NCBI GenBank assembly: GCA_945870505.1
Contig: CAMBSN010000025.1
Span: forward strand, 1-35,093
Length of the DNA: 35,093 nt
Source: Candidatus Kuenenia stuttgartensis
GTDB taxonomy: Bacteria; Planctomycetota; Planctomycetia; Pirellulales; UBA1268
Direction: 5' to 3'
A program made the position numbers and the translations under genes. This document shows, piece by piece, positions 1-7,830 of this stretch. The first letter of the stretch is position 1, and every line of letters begins with the position of its first letter. The notes under the pieces were generated by a model. The model searched no databases. It was not told the origin of the DNA and worked only from the letters and a program-made list of their open reading frames with translations.

Positions 1-2
1 CC

Positions 3-383
3 CCATACGGACTCCACGACATGCTCGGCAACGTGATTGAGTTCACGGAGACCGCCGGCACCATCGATTTCGACACGGGCCGGCCGCAGGTGTTCTCGGG
101 AAGTTGGGCGACGCCCGTCGCGGAGATCGGACTCTGGAACGTCAACTCGCCGCCGATCTTCCGCAGCGCGACGACTGCAACCGGCGAGATCGGCTTCCGA
201 GTGGCCGAGGTGCAGGCGGTCCCCGAACCGGCGGGCCTGCCGCTCGTTGGTGGCTGGGGCTTGATGGCCGCCGTCGTCGCGCGGCGTGCGCGACGGAGCA
301 GAACTTCTTTACCGTCGCTGGCCCGCCGGTTATTCTCTGCCCCTGTCCTCCGCGTGCACGAACGCAACCTTGCATCGCACTGA
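3..383 (+). CDS. C-terminal fragment of a SUMF1/FGE-fold protein with PEP-CTERM anchor
   Basis: The reading frame is open from the window edge, so the start lies upstream. The visible part begins YGLHDMLGNVIEFTET, which matches the 'GL.DM.GNV.EW' signature of the formylglycine-generating-enzyme/SUMF1 fold. It continues to IGFRVAEV, the usual closing strand of that fold. Immediately after comes VPEP, a hydrophobic stretch (LPLVGGWGLMAAVV) and a basic patch (ARRARRSR), the layout of a PEP-CTERM sorting signal. Such secreted proteins use the fold as a scaffold and usually are not active sulfatase-maturating enzymes (family knowledge; the catalytic region is outside the window). An oddity is that about 26 residues follow the basic patch, whereas PEP-CTERM proteins normally end there. 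The stop is followed by a 122-bp gap before cimA. Confidence 0.75.
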   Translation, partial: PYGLHDMLGNVIEFTETAGTIDFDTGRPQVFSGSWATPVAEIGLWNVNSPPIFRSATTATGEIGFRVAEVQAVPEPAGLPLVGGWGLMAAVVARRARRSRTSLPSLARRLFSAPVLRVHERNLASH

Positions 384-505
384 GTAGGGCACTCGTGGCG
401 ATCGAAACAGACTTGACCCCTACGAGCCTCGAGTTGGCGTGCGGCCGGTCCGGCCGGCCTCGCGAAGCCTGATCCCAATCCCCTGCCCACCCCGAACGGT
501 TCCCC

Positions 506-2083
506 GTGCGCACGATCGAAATCTACGACACCACGCTTCGCGACGGCTCGCAGGGCGAAGGAGTGAACTTCTCCCTCGAAGACAAACTCGCCATCACCCG
601 GCGGCTCGACGACGCGGGCGTGGACTACATCGAGGGCGGCTACCCGCTCTCGAACCCCAAAGACGCCCAGTACTTCGAGCAGACTCGCGGCCTGCGGCTG
701 AAGCGATCAAAGATCTGCGCCTTTGGGATGACCCGCCGCCGCGGCATGACCGCCGCGGAGGACCCCGGCATGAAGGCCCTGCTCACCGCCGGCACGCCCG
801 TGGTCACGATCGTCGGCAAGACGTCGGCCTTCCATGTGGCCGAGGTGCTCGGCGTGAGCCGCGAGGAAAATGTGGCGATGATCGCCGATACGGTGTCGTT
901 CCTGAAGGGCTCCGGCCGCGAGGTCTTCTACGACGCCGAGCACTTCTTCGATGGCTGGAAACTCGACGCCGCGTATTCCGCCGAGACGATCGTGGCCGCA
1001 GCGCGGGCCGGCGCCACGCGAATCGTGCTCTGCGACACCAACGGCGGCACGCTCCCCGAAGAGATCGCCCGGTATGTCCGCGAGGCCATGGCCGCGCTCG
1101 CGGCCGCGGGACGGGCCACGCCCGTCGCCATCCACTGCCACAACGACTGCGATCTCGCCGTCGCCAACTCGCTGGCGGCCGTGCAGGCCGGGGCCGTGCA
1201 GGTGCAGGGCACGATCAACGGCCTCGGCGAGCGGTGCGGCAACGCCGACCTGATCTCGGTGGTCGCCAACCTGGCGCTAAAACTCGCCGGCCATGAGGTG
1301 CTCGGCAAATCTGGCACGGCCCATCTCACGGAGCTCTCCCGGTTTGTCTACGAGACGGCCAACATGACCTACCGGCCGGGTCAGCCGTTTGTCGGGGCCA
1401 GTGCCTTCGCCCACAAAGGCGGAATGCACGTCCACGCGATCGCCAAGGCGACCGAGTCGTACGAGCACATTGCCCCCGAGGCGGTCGGCAACTCACGGCG
1501 GATTCTCGTCAGCGAACTCTCCGGCCGCTCCAACATCGCCGCCATGGTCACGCGGCCCGACGTCAAGAACGACCGCAAGCTGCTCGACACGGTCCTCGCG
1601 GAGGTCTGCCGGTTGGAGAACGAAGGCTGGCAGTTCGAGGCGGCCGGGGCGTCGTTCGACCTGCTCGTCGATCGCTGCGCCGGCACATTTACGCCCGCCT
1701 TCGAGAAGCTCTCCTACAACGTGGCGGTCGAGAGCCGCGCCGGCGGTTCGAACGAGGTCCGCACCGAGGCCACCGTGAAGCTCTTGGTGGCCGGCGAGCA
1801 GCGGCATGAGGTGGCTGAGGGGGACGGGCCTGTCAACGCGCTCGACGCGGCCCTCCGCAAGGCGCTCGACGCCGTGTTTCCCGTGCTCGATCGGATGCAT
1901 CTGCTCGACTACAAGGTCCGTGTGATCAACGCCCAAGAGGGCACTGCCGCCAAGGTTCGTGTGTCCATTGAGAGCACCGACGGCGAAAGCGTGTGGGGTA
2001 CGGTTGGCGTGAGCGAAAACGTGATCGAGGCCAGCTGGCTGGCGCTCGCCGACTCCTTCCACTACTTCCTTTCCCGGAGGTGA
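506..2083 (+). CDS. cimA: Citramalate synthase (alternative 2-isopropylmalate synthase family)
   Basis: Condenses pyruvate with acetyl-CoA to (R)-citramalate, the first step of the threonine-independent route to 2-oxobutyrate and isoleucine. The 525-residue length fits the long CimA family rather than Leu[10 protein letters not shown] (residues 8-16) is the HMGL-like metal and substrate motif. HCH at residues 210-212 supplies two metal-ligand histidines. [16 protein letters not shown] marks the end of the TIM barrel and linker, and the C-terminal ~120 residues form the regulatory LeuA-dimer domain. The start is GTG at 506, because [14 protein letters not shown] begins at the expected family N-terminus; no strong Shine-Dalgarno is visible. 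The next gene starts 2 bp after the stop and its ribosome site GGAGG overlaps the end of cimA, suggesting cotranscription. Confidence 0.93.
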   Translation: MRTIEIYDTTLRDGSQGEGVNFSLEDKLAITRRLDDAGVDYIEGGYPLSNPKDAQYFEQTRGLRLKRSKICAFGMTRRRGMTAAEDPGMKALLTAGTPVVTIVGKTSAFHVAEVLGVSREENVAMIADTVSFLKGSGREVFYDAEHFFDGWKLDAAYSAETIVAAARAGATRIVLCDTNGGTLPEEIARYVREAMAALAAAGRATPVAIHCHNDCDLAVANSLAAVQAGAVQVQGTINGLGERCGNADLISVVANLALKLAGHEVLGKSGTAHLTELSRFVYETANMTYRPGQPFVGASAFAHKGGMHVHAIAKATESYEHIAPEAVGNSRRILVSELSGRSNIAAMVTRPDVKNDRKLLDTVLAEVCRLENEGWQFEAAGASFDLLVDRCAGTFTPAFEKLSYNVAVESRAGGSNEVRTEATVKLLVAGEQRHEVAEGDGPVNALDAALRKALDAVFPVLDRMHLLDYKVRVINAQEGTAAKVRVSIESTDGESVWGTVGVSENVIEASWLALADSFHYFLSRR

Positions 2084-2085
2084 CG

Positions 2086-4005
2086 ATGCGGCGTGGTGTC
2101 ATGCTGGCGGTGGTCCTGGTGGTCGGTGCCCGCGAGGCCAGCGCCGACACACCGCCGAACACGCTCTCCGAGGCCGAGCGTCGCGGCGGCTGGCGGCTGC
2201 TCTTCGACGGCCGCACCACGGAAGGCTTTCGAAACTTTCGGCAGGAGTCGATTTCGCCCGGCTGGAAGGTGAACGATGGCTGCCTCGTGCGGTCCGACAA
2301 GGGAGCGGGCGACCTCGTGACCAGCGAGGAGTTCGACAGCTTTGAACTGCAACTCGATTACCGCATCAGCGAAGGCGGCAACAGCGGGTTGATGTTTCAC
2401 GTGACGGAAGACTCGGAGAAGCCGTGGCACTCCGGCCCCGAGGTGCAGATCATCGACAATGCGAAGGGCAAGGACGCGCAGCGCGCGGGCTGGCTCTACC
2501 AGCTCTACCGGCCGCTCAACGCGAAGTGGGCCCGGCAGATGGAGCAGGCTGCCGGCCTGAACCCGCCGGAGGTGGTCGATGCCACCCGGCCTGCCGGCGA
2601 ATGGAACCATCTTGACCTGCGCGTCACCCCCGCTGGTGGCCAGGTGTGCCTCAATGGCGTGAAGTATTTCGACTTCCGATTAGGAACTCCGGAGTGGGAC
2701 GAACTGGTGGCGAAGAGCAAGTTCGCCGCGTTCCCCGGGTTCGGCAAGGCTGGAAAGGGGCACCTCTGTTTCCAGGATCACGGTGACGAGGTCGCGTTCC
2801 GCTCGATCAAGATCCGCGAGTTGGTCCCCGGAAAGCCGGTTTCGTGGGCAGAAGACGGCACGCTCTCCGTGAGTGCGGTTCCGGCGTTTCCGGGTGTGAC
2901 ATGGGAGGGCCGGGCCATGGAGGCCGACGACGGCACGCCGGCTCAGCCCATGCGGCCGTTGCTCGTGGCGGACGCTGGCGACGGCTCTGGTCGGCTCTTC
3001 ATTCCCGACCAGAGCGGCATGATCCACGTGATCCGCCCCGGTGCGACCGAGGCCAAGCTCGTTCTCGACCTCCGTGACAGCACCGCACCATGGACGAAGT
3101 GGAACGAGGAGGGGTTGCTCGGTCTCGCCGTCCATCCCCGCTTCAAGGAGAACGGCGAGTTCTTCATCTGCCAGAGCGTGAAGGGCGGCGAGAAGCGGAT
3201 GCAGCATGTGTCGCGGTTCCGCATGTCGAAGGATGATCCTGACCGTGCGGATCCGCGGAGTGAGGAGGTCGTGCTCTCGATCGAGCAGCCATTCTGGAAC
3301 CACAATGGCGGCTCGATCGCCTTTGGGCCAGACGGTTACCTCTACATCGGCCTTGGCGACGGCGGCAGCCGCAACGACCCCTGTGGACACGGCCAGCGGC
3401 TCGACGTGCTCTTCGGCAAGATCCTGCGGATCGACATTGATCGCCGGGATGCCGGCCTGGCCTATGCGATCCCGGCGGACAATCCGTTCGTCGGCCGCGA
3501 GGGTGCCCGGGGCGAGATCTACGCCTTCGGGCTACGGAATCCCTGGCAACTCGCCTTCGATCCGCCGACCGGCCGGCTCTGGGCCGCCGACGTCGGCCAG
3601 GAGCTTTGGGAGGAAATCGATCTGATCGTGAAGGGTGGCAACTATGGCTGGAGCGCGACGGAAGGCACGAAGCCCTTCGGCTCGCGGGCTGCTGCCGGCT
3701 CTGTGATCGATCCCGTATGGGAATACGACCACCAGATCGGAAAGTCGGTGACGGGCGGCCGTGTCTATCGAGGCAAGGCGATCCCCGAACTTGTGGGGCG
3801 GTACGTGTACGGTGATTTCGTCTCGGGAAAAATGTGGGCCCTGGCGGTCGATGACGTCGGCCGGCCGACGTCCAACGCCGCGATCCCGTGGAACGGCCTG
3901 CCCATCTTCGGATTCGGCGAGGGTGCCGACGGCGAACTCTACGTGTGCACGTCATCGCCGACCGGCCAGGGCGTGTTCAAGCTGGTGCCCGCCGCCGCGA
4001 AGTAA
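2086..4005 (+). CDS. Secreted DUF1080 / PQQ-type sugar dehydrogenase fusion
   Basis: A 639-residue secreted two-domain protein. The ATG at 2086 lies 6 bp after GGAGG (2076-2080) and starts a signal peptide (MRRGVMLAVVLVVGAREASA). Residues ~28-245 are a DUF1080 (3-keto-disaccharide hydrolase/LamG-like) domain, from GWRLLFDGRTTEGF through GGNSGLMFHV to FRSIKIREL. Residues ~270-635 are a glucose/sorbosone dehydrogenase beta-propeller: GLLGLAVHP, WNHNGGSIAFGPDGYLYIG, DVLFGKILRID, EIYAFGLRNPWQLAFD and NYGWSATEG. His406 in WNHNGG is at the position of the catalytic base of soluble PQQ glucose dehydrogenases. The likely role is oxidation or cleavage of periplasmic oligosaccharides; the substrate is unknown. 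The link to cimA appears positional, not metabolic. Confidence 0.88.
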   Translation: MRRGVMLAVVLVVGAREASADTPPNTLSEAERRGGWRLLFDGRTTEGFRNFRQESISPGWKVNDGCLVRSDKGAGDLVTSEEFDSFELQLDYRISEGGNSGLMFHVTEDSEKPWHSGPEVQIIDNAKGKDAQRAGWLYQLYRPLNAKWARQMEQAAGLNPPEVVDATRPAGEWNHLDLRVTPAGGQVCLNGVKYFDFRLGTPEWDELVAKSKFAAFPGFGKAGKGHLCFQDHGDEVAFRSIKIRELVPGKPVSWAEDGTLSVSAVPAFPGVTWEGRAMEADDGTPAQPMRPLLVADAGDGSGRLFIPDQSGMIHVIRPGATEAKLVLDLRDSTAPWTKWNEEGLLGLAVHPRFKENGEFFICQSVKGGEKRMQHVSRFRMSKDDPDRADPRSEEVVLSIEQPFWNHNGGSIAFGPDGYLYIGLGDGGSRNDPCGHGQRLDVLFGKILRIDIDRRDAGLAYAIPADNPFVGREGARGEIYAFGLRNPWQLAFDPPTGRLWAADVGQELWEEIDLIVKGGNYGWSATEGTKPFGSRAAAGSVIDPVWEYDHQIGKSVTGGRVYRGKAIPELVGRYVYGDFVSGKMWALAVDDVGRPTSNAAIPWNGLPIFGFGEGADGELYVCTSSPTGQGVFKLVPAAAK

Positions 4006-4016
4006 ATCCCAGGAAG

Positions 4017-4036
4017 CCCAATCGCGTGAGCGATGG
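4017..4036 (+). terminator. Short hairpin after the sugar dehydrogenase gene
   Basis: An inverted repeat of the form CCCaATCGC-GTGA-GCGATgGGG lies 12 bp after the stop at 4005 and before valS. There is no T-run, so factor-independent termination is uncertain; it could instead be an mRNA 3'-end stabilising hairpin. Confidence 0.25.
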
Positions 4037-4108
4037 GGATACGGCCGACTCGCGGTAGCGGGATTCTCACGGCGTCGGCAGAATGTGGGGCCGCGACGAG
4101 GAGCCGCC

Positions 4109-7100
4109 ATGCACGAACTGCCGAAGCAATACGACCACCGCTCAGCCCAGGCCCGCTGCCGCACCCTGTGGGATGCGGCCCGCGCATGGCACGCCGAGCC
4201 CGAGGCTGGGCGGCCGACCTACTCGATCGTGATCCCGCCGCCGAACGTGACCGGTGCGCTCCACCTCGGCCACGCCCTCAACAACACGCTTCAGGACGTA
4301 CTTGTTCGCACGCGGCGGATGCAGGGCTTCCTCACCCTCTGGATGCCCGGCACGGACCACGCGGGCATCGCCACGCAGGCCGTGGTAGAGCGCCGGCTCC
4401 TCGAGGGGGAAAAACTCTCCCGGCACGACCTCGGCCGCGAGGCGTTGGTAAGCCGCATCTGGGCCTGGAAGGAGCAGTACGAGAAGCGGATCCTCGGCCA
4501 GCTCCGCGACCTCGGGGCGAGCTGCGACTGGGATCGCACCCGGTTCACGCTCGACGACCAGTGCGCGGCAGCCGTCCGCGAGGCGTTCTTCCGGCTCTTC
4601 GAGAAAGGGCTCGTGCGTCGAGGGAAGCGGCTCGTGAACTGGGACACGTTCCTACAAACCGCCGTCAGCGACGACGAGGTGTTTCACGAGCAGGTGAAGG
4701 GCCACTTCTGGCACATCCGCTACGACGTGATCGATCCGCAGCCGGGCGAGCCTGAGAGCGTGACGGTGGCCACCACGCGGCCCGAGACGCTTCTCGGCGA
4801 CACCGCCGTGGCCGTGCACCCCTCTCCTGCTCTCGCTCTCGAAGCCACCGAGGCCGCGTTTCGTGAAAAGCGTGCAGCGGCGCCGGTCAAGGAACAGGCC
4901 GATCTCGACGCGGCCATCGATGACCTCGCGGCCCGTCGCCGCGACATCCTCCCGCACCTCGAGACGCTCGCTGCGATGGCGAAGGCCGGCCGGCACGTTC
5001 GCCTGCCGCTCCTCGGCCGAGCCATTCCGCTCGTAGCGGACGAGTGGGCCAAACCCGAGATGGGCTCCGGCTGCGTGAAGATCACGCCGGCCCACGATCC
5101 CAACGACTACGACGTCGGTCGCCGCTGCTCGCTGCCGATGATCAACATCCTCAACCCGGAAGGCACGCTCAACGCCGAGGCGGGGCCCTACCAGGGGCTC
5201 ACGATCAAGAAGGCCCGCGACAAGGTCGTGGGTGATCTCGAGGCCGCTGGGCAGCTGGTGCAGGTGGAGGACCGGGTGATCGAACTGGCTCACTCCGACC
5301 GCTCGAAGACGCCAATCGAGCCCTACCTCGCCGACCAGTGGTTCATTCGTATGGATGAACTCGCCCAGCCGGCGCTCGACGCCGTGGCGCAGGGCCGGAT
5401 CCGGATCGTGCCCGAGCGATATGCGAAGAGCTACCTCGACTGGCTCTCGGAGAAGCGCGATTGGCCCGTGAGCCGCCAACTCTGGTGGGGCCACAGGATC
5501 CCGATCTGGCACGTGGCCGACGTGAGCGAGGCCGACCTCGCGAAGGCCTTCGCCGGCCGCGGCACGGTGGCCTGGCGGAGCGACGAGGCCGGGGGCTGGT
5601 TTGTCTGTTCGTCCGAGGAATCGCTCGGGGCGGAGAGTGTCGCCGGCGCACCGCTGGTTCGCGATGCCGACGTTCTCGACACCTGGTTCTCGTCGGCACT
5701 CTGGCCGCACTCCACGCTTGGCTGGCCCGCGGCCACGGCGGAACTGGCGGCCTTCTATCCAACCAGTGCGCTCGTCACGAGTCGCGACATCCTCACGCTC
5801 TGGGTGGCGCGGATGGTGATCATGGGCGTGTTCGACACTGGCGAGATCCCGTTTCACGAGGTCTACATCCACCCCAAGATCCTCGACCGCTACGGCGAGA
5901 CGATGAGCAAGAGCAAGGGGAACGGCGTCGACCCCGTGGACGTGATCGACTCGCTCGGCGCCGACGCGCTCCGCTTCGCCCTGGCCGGTATGGCGACGGA
6001 GACTCAGGATGTGCGGATGCCGGTCGATTTTCAGTGCCCGGCCTGCGGCCACCTCGTCGAGCAGACGGTGCAGAACCGCGTGAAGCCGCGGATCGACTGC
6101 CCAAAGTGCCAGAAGCCCTTCCGCACGCAGTGGGCCAGTGCCGCAGCCGATCTCGAACTTCCGCGCGGTCCCGCCGTGAGCGAGAAGTTTGAGGCCGGCC
6201 GTAACTTCTCCAACAAGCTCTGGAACGCGACGCGGTTTGTGCTCATGAACTTCGAGGGCTATTCCGCCGGGCCGCTGGCGGGCGTGGGTGATATCACCAC
6301 TTTTCCGCTGGAGGACCGCTGGCTGCTGTCGCGACTGGCGAGCGTGACGCGCGACGCGACGAAGGCGATCGATGAGTTCAAGTTTGCGGAGCTGGCTCGC
6401 GTGCTCTACGCCTTCGCCTGGGACGAGTACTGCAGCGCCTACCTCGAACTCTGCAAGGCCCGGCTGGCCGACCCCGCCCGCCGCGACCAGGCCCGGGGAA
6501 TGCTTCTGCTTGGGCTCGACACGATCCTGCGGCTTCTCCATCCCATCATGCCGTTCGTCACCGAGGAGATCTGGCAGCACCTGGCCGCCGCGGCCAGCGG
6601 CCGGCGAATGCCGTGGGACGACGCCTCGCAGCCGCTTCCGAGCTCGCTGATGCTGGCGGCATGGCCCAAGACGCCCGACACCTGGATCGACTCTCGGACG
6701 GAGACGCAGTTTGGCACGTTCCTGGCCGTGGTGGCGGCGATCCGCGAGATTCGCGCTCGGCAGAACGTGCCGCCGAAGACACGGCTGACCGCCGTCGTGC
6801 GTGCCCCGGCCGAGATCGCCGCGCTGCTCGAGCCCATGAGGTCGTCGATCGAGTCGATGGCGGCGGCGGATCTTGCCGCGCTGGGGCCCGGCGCCTTCGG
6901 GCCCCCGTCGGCCGCGACCGCCACGGCCGCCGGGTGCGATGTGTTCGTTGACCTGGCCGATCTCGTCGACGTCGAAGCCGAGATCGCTCGGCTCCTCAAG
7001 GAAAACGAGAAGACCGAGGGCTTCATTGCGGCCAAGCAGTCGAAGCTCGCCAACGAATCCTTCGTGTCGCGGGCGCCCGACGCCGTGATCGCCAAGGAGC

Positions 7101-7180
7101 GGGCACAGTTGGCCGAACTCGAAGACAAGCTGGCAAAGGCGCTCGCGGCGCTCGAGGATCTGCGGAGGCGCAGGGTGTAG
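4109..7180 (+). CDS. valS: Valine--tRNA ligase
   Basis: Class I aminoacyl-tRNA synthetase charging tRNA-Val, 1023 residues. The ATG at 4109 follows GAGGAG (4098-4103) and gives MHELPKQYDH, the normal ValRS N-terminus. HLGH (residues 52-55, within PPPNVTGALHLGHAL) is the HIGH signature, and TMSKS (598-602) the KMSKS loop. The editing (CP1) domain lies around 210-430 with TTRPETLLGDTAVAVHP and GSGCVKITPAHDPNDYDVG. Directly after the KMSKS region there is an extra segment with CxxC pairs at Cys643/646 and Cys664/667, resembling a zinc ribbon. The anticodon-binding domain follows, and the C-terminal ~75 residues form the coiled-coil tRNA arm. It is longer than the ~950-residue E. coli enzyme because of an insertion in CP1 and the zinc ribbon. 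Confidence 0.97.
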   Translation: MHELPKQYDHRSAQARCRTLWDAARAWHAEPEAGRPTYSIVIPPPNVTGALHLGHALNNTLQDVLVRTRRMQGFLTLWMPGTDHAGIATQAVVERRLLEGEKLSRHDLGREALVSRIWAWKEQYEKRILGQLRDLGASCDWDRTRFTLDDQCAAAVREAFFRLFEKGLVRRGKRLVNWDTFLQTAVSDDEVFHEQVKGHFWHIRYDVIDPQPGEPESVTVATTRPETLLGDTAVAVHPSPALALEATEAAFREKRAAAPVKEQADLDAAIDDLAARRRDILPHLETLAAMAKAGRHVRLPLLGRAIPLVADEWAKPEMGSGCVKITPAHDPNDYDVGRRCSLPMINILNPEGTLNAEAGPYQGLTIKKARDKVVGDLEAAGQLVQVEDRVIELAHSDRSKTPIEPYLADQWFIRMDELAQPALDAVAQGRIRIVPERYAKSYLDWLSEKRDWPVSRQLWWGHRIPIWHVADVSEADLAKAFAGRGTVAWRSDEAGGWFVCSSEESLGAESVAGAPLVRDADVLDTWFSSALWPHSTLGWPAATAELAAFYPTSALVTSRDILTLWVARMVIMGVFDTGEIPFHEVYIHPKILDRYGETMSKSKGNGVDPVDVIDSLGADALRFALAGMATETQDVRMPVDFQCPACGHLVEQTVQNRVKPRIDCPKCQKPFRTQWASAAADLELPRGPAVSEKFEAGRNFSNKLWNATRFVLMNFEGYSAGPLAGVGDITTFPLEDRWLLSRLASVTRDATKAIDEFKFAELARVLYAFAWDEYCSAYLELCKARLADPARRDQARGMLLLGLDTILRLLHPIMPFVTEEIWQHLAAAASGRRMPWDDASQPLPSSLMLAAWPKTPDTWIDSRTETQFGTFLAVVAAIREIRARQNVPPKTRLTAVVRAPAEIAALLEPMRSSIESMAAADLAALGPGAFGPPSAATATAAGCDVFVDLADLVDVEAEIARLLKENEKTEGFIAAKQSKLANESFVSRAPDAVIAKERAQLAELEDKLAKALAALEDLRRRRV

Positions 7181-7215
7181 GGCAGAGTCGCGCGGCGTGA
7201 CTGTGCCCTTGCGGG

Positions 7216-7272
7216 AGCAGGTTGGAAACCTGTTCTACGGGATGCTGACCAGAGGTTGGGAACCTTTTCCAC
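7216..7272. repeat. Degenerate palindromic repeats of the CAGGTT-n-AACCTG family
   Basis: Two short palindromes lie in the gap after valS: AGGTTGGAAACCT (7219-7231, followed by TGTTCTAC) and AGGTTGGGAACCT (7253-7265). They share the core seen at 14752, 26.6 kb and 34228. Further half-matches (TTTTCAACCTG and TAGGTTGCA) continue to about 7340. They are likely decayed members of the same dispersed family. Confidence 0.6.
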
Positions 7273-7392
7273 GGGTCACGAACGGTCGGCCCCCCGAAGG
7301 ACACGTTTTCAACCTGCCCCTGACGGCCTCTAGGTTGCACCCGGGTTTGGGGTTACTCTGGAGGCAGAGTTGCGCACCACCGGAGCCATGTC

Positions 7393-7797
7393 ATGAGCGT
7401 CCAGATGGAACTCTCGCGGATCATCATCAGCGAGATCAACGACCAGCAGGTCGTGTACCTGAAGGAGGTCGAGGGCGACCGGACGTTTCCGATCCTGATC
7501 GGGCTCTTCGAGGCCACGAGCATCGACCGGCGGGTGAAGCACCACCAGTCGCCTCGCCCGCTCACGCATGATCTGCTGGTGGCGGCGGTTGATCTGCTCG
7601 GCGGCGAGTTTCAAGACGTGGTGATCTCGGAACTCAAGGACCACACGTACTACGCCGTGATTCGCGTGCTCAAGGATGGCGAGTTCGTCGAGATCGACGC
7701 CCGGCCTTCCGATGCGATCGCGGTGGCCGTGACCTGTGAGCCGAACCTCGCGATTTACGTCGCCGAAGAGGTTCTCGAGAACGTGCTCGGCGGGTGA
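7393..7797 (+). CDS. DUF151 / bifunctional nuclease family protein
   Basis: A 134-residue protein starting MSVQMELSRIIISEIND. It matches the bifunctional nuclease (DUF151) family: QQVVYLKEVEGDRTFPILIG, then EATSIDRR, RPLTHDLL and EIDARPSDAIAVAV. The RPSDAIAVA signature is the strongest marker. Members are single-domain cytosolic proteins reported to have DNase/RNase activity in some organisms; the biological role in bacteria is largely undefined. The gene sits alone between the repeat-rich gap after valS and the convergent aspartokinase gene, whose 3' end is only 33 bp away. No obvious promoter was recognised. Confidence 0.88.
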   Translation: MSVQMELSRIIISEINDQQVVYLKEVEGDRTFPILIGLFEATSIDRRVKHHQSPRPLTHDLLVAAVDLLGGEFQDVVISELKDHTYYAVIRVLKDGEFVEIDARPSDAIAVAVTCEPNLAIYVAEEVLENVLGG

Positions 7798-7830
7798 GCG
7801 CACGGCACTGGTCCGACTTCCTGCAGCGTG

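Noticed and set aside
4652..6580. 642-codon - strand open frame
   Set aside because: Antisense to valS, typical of high-GC DNA.
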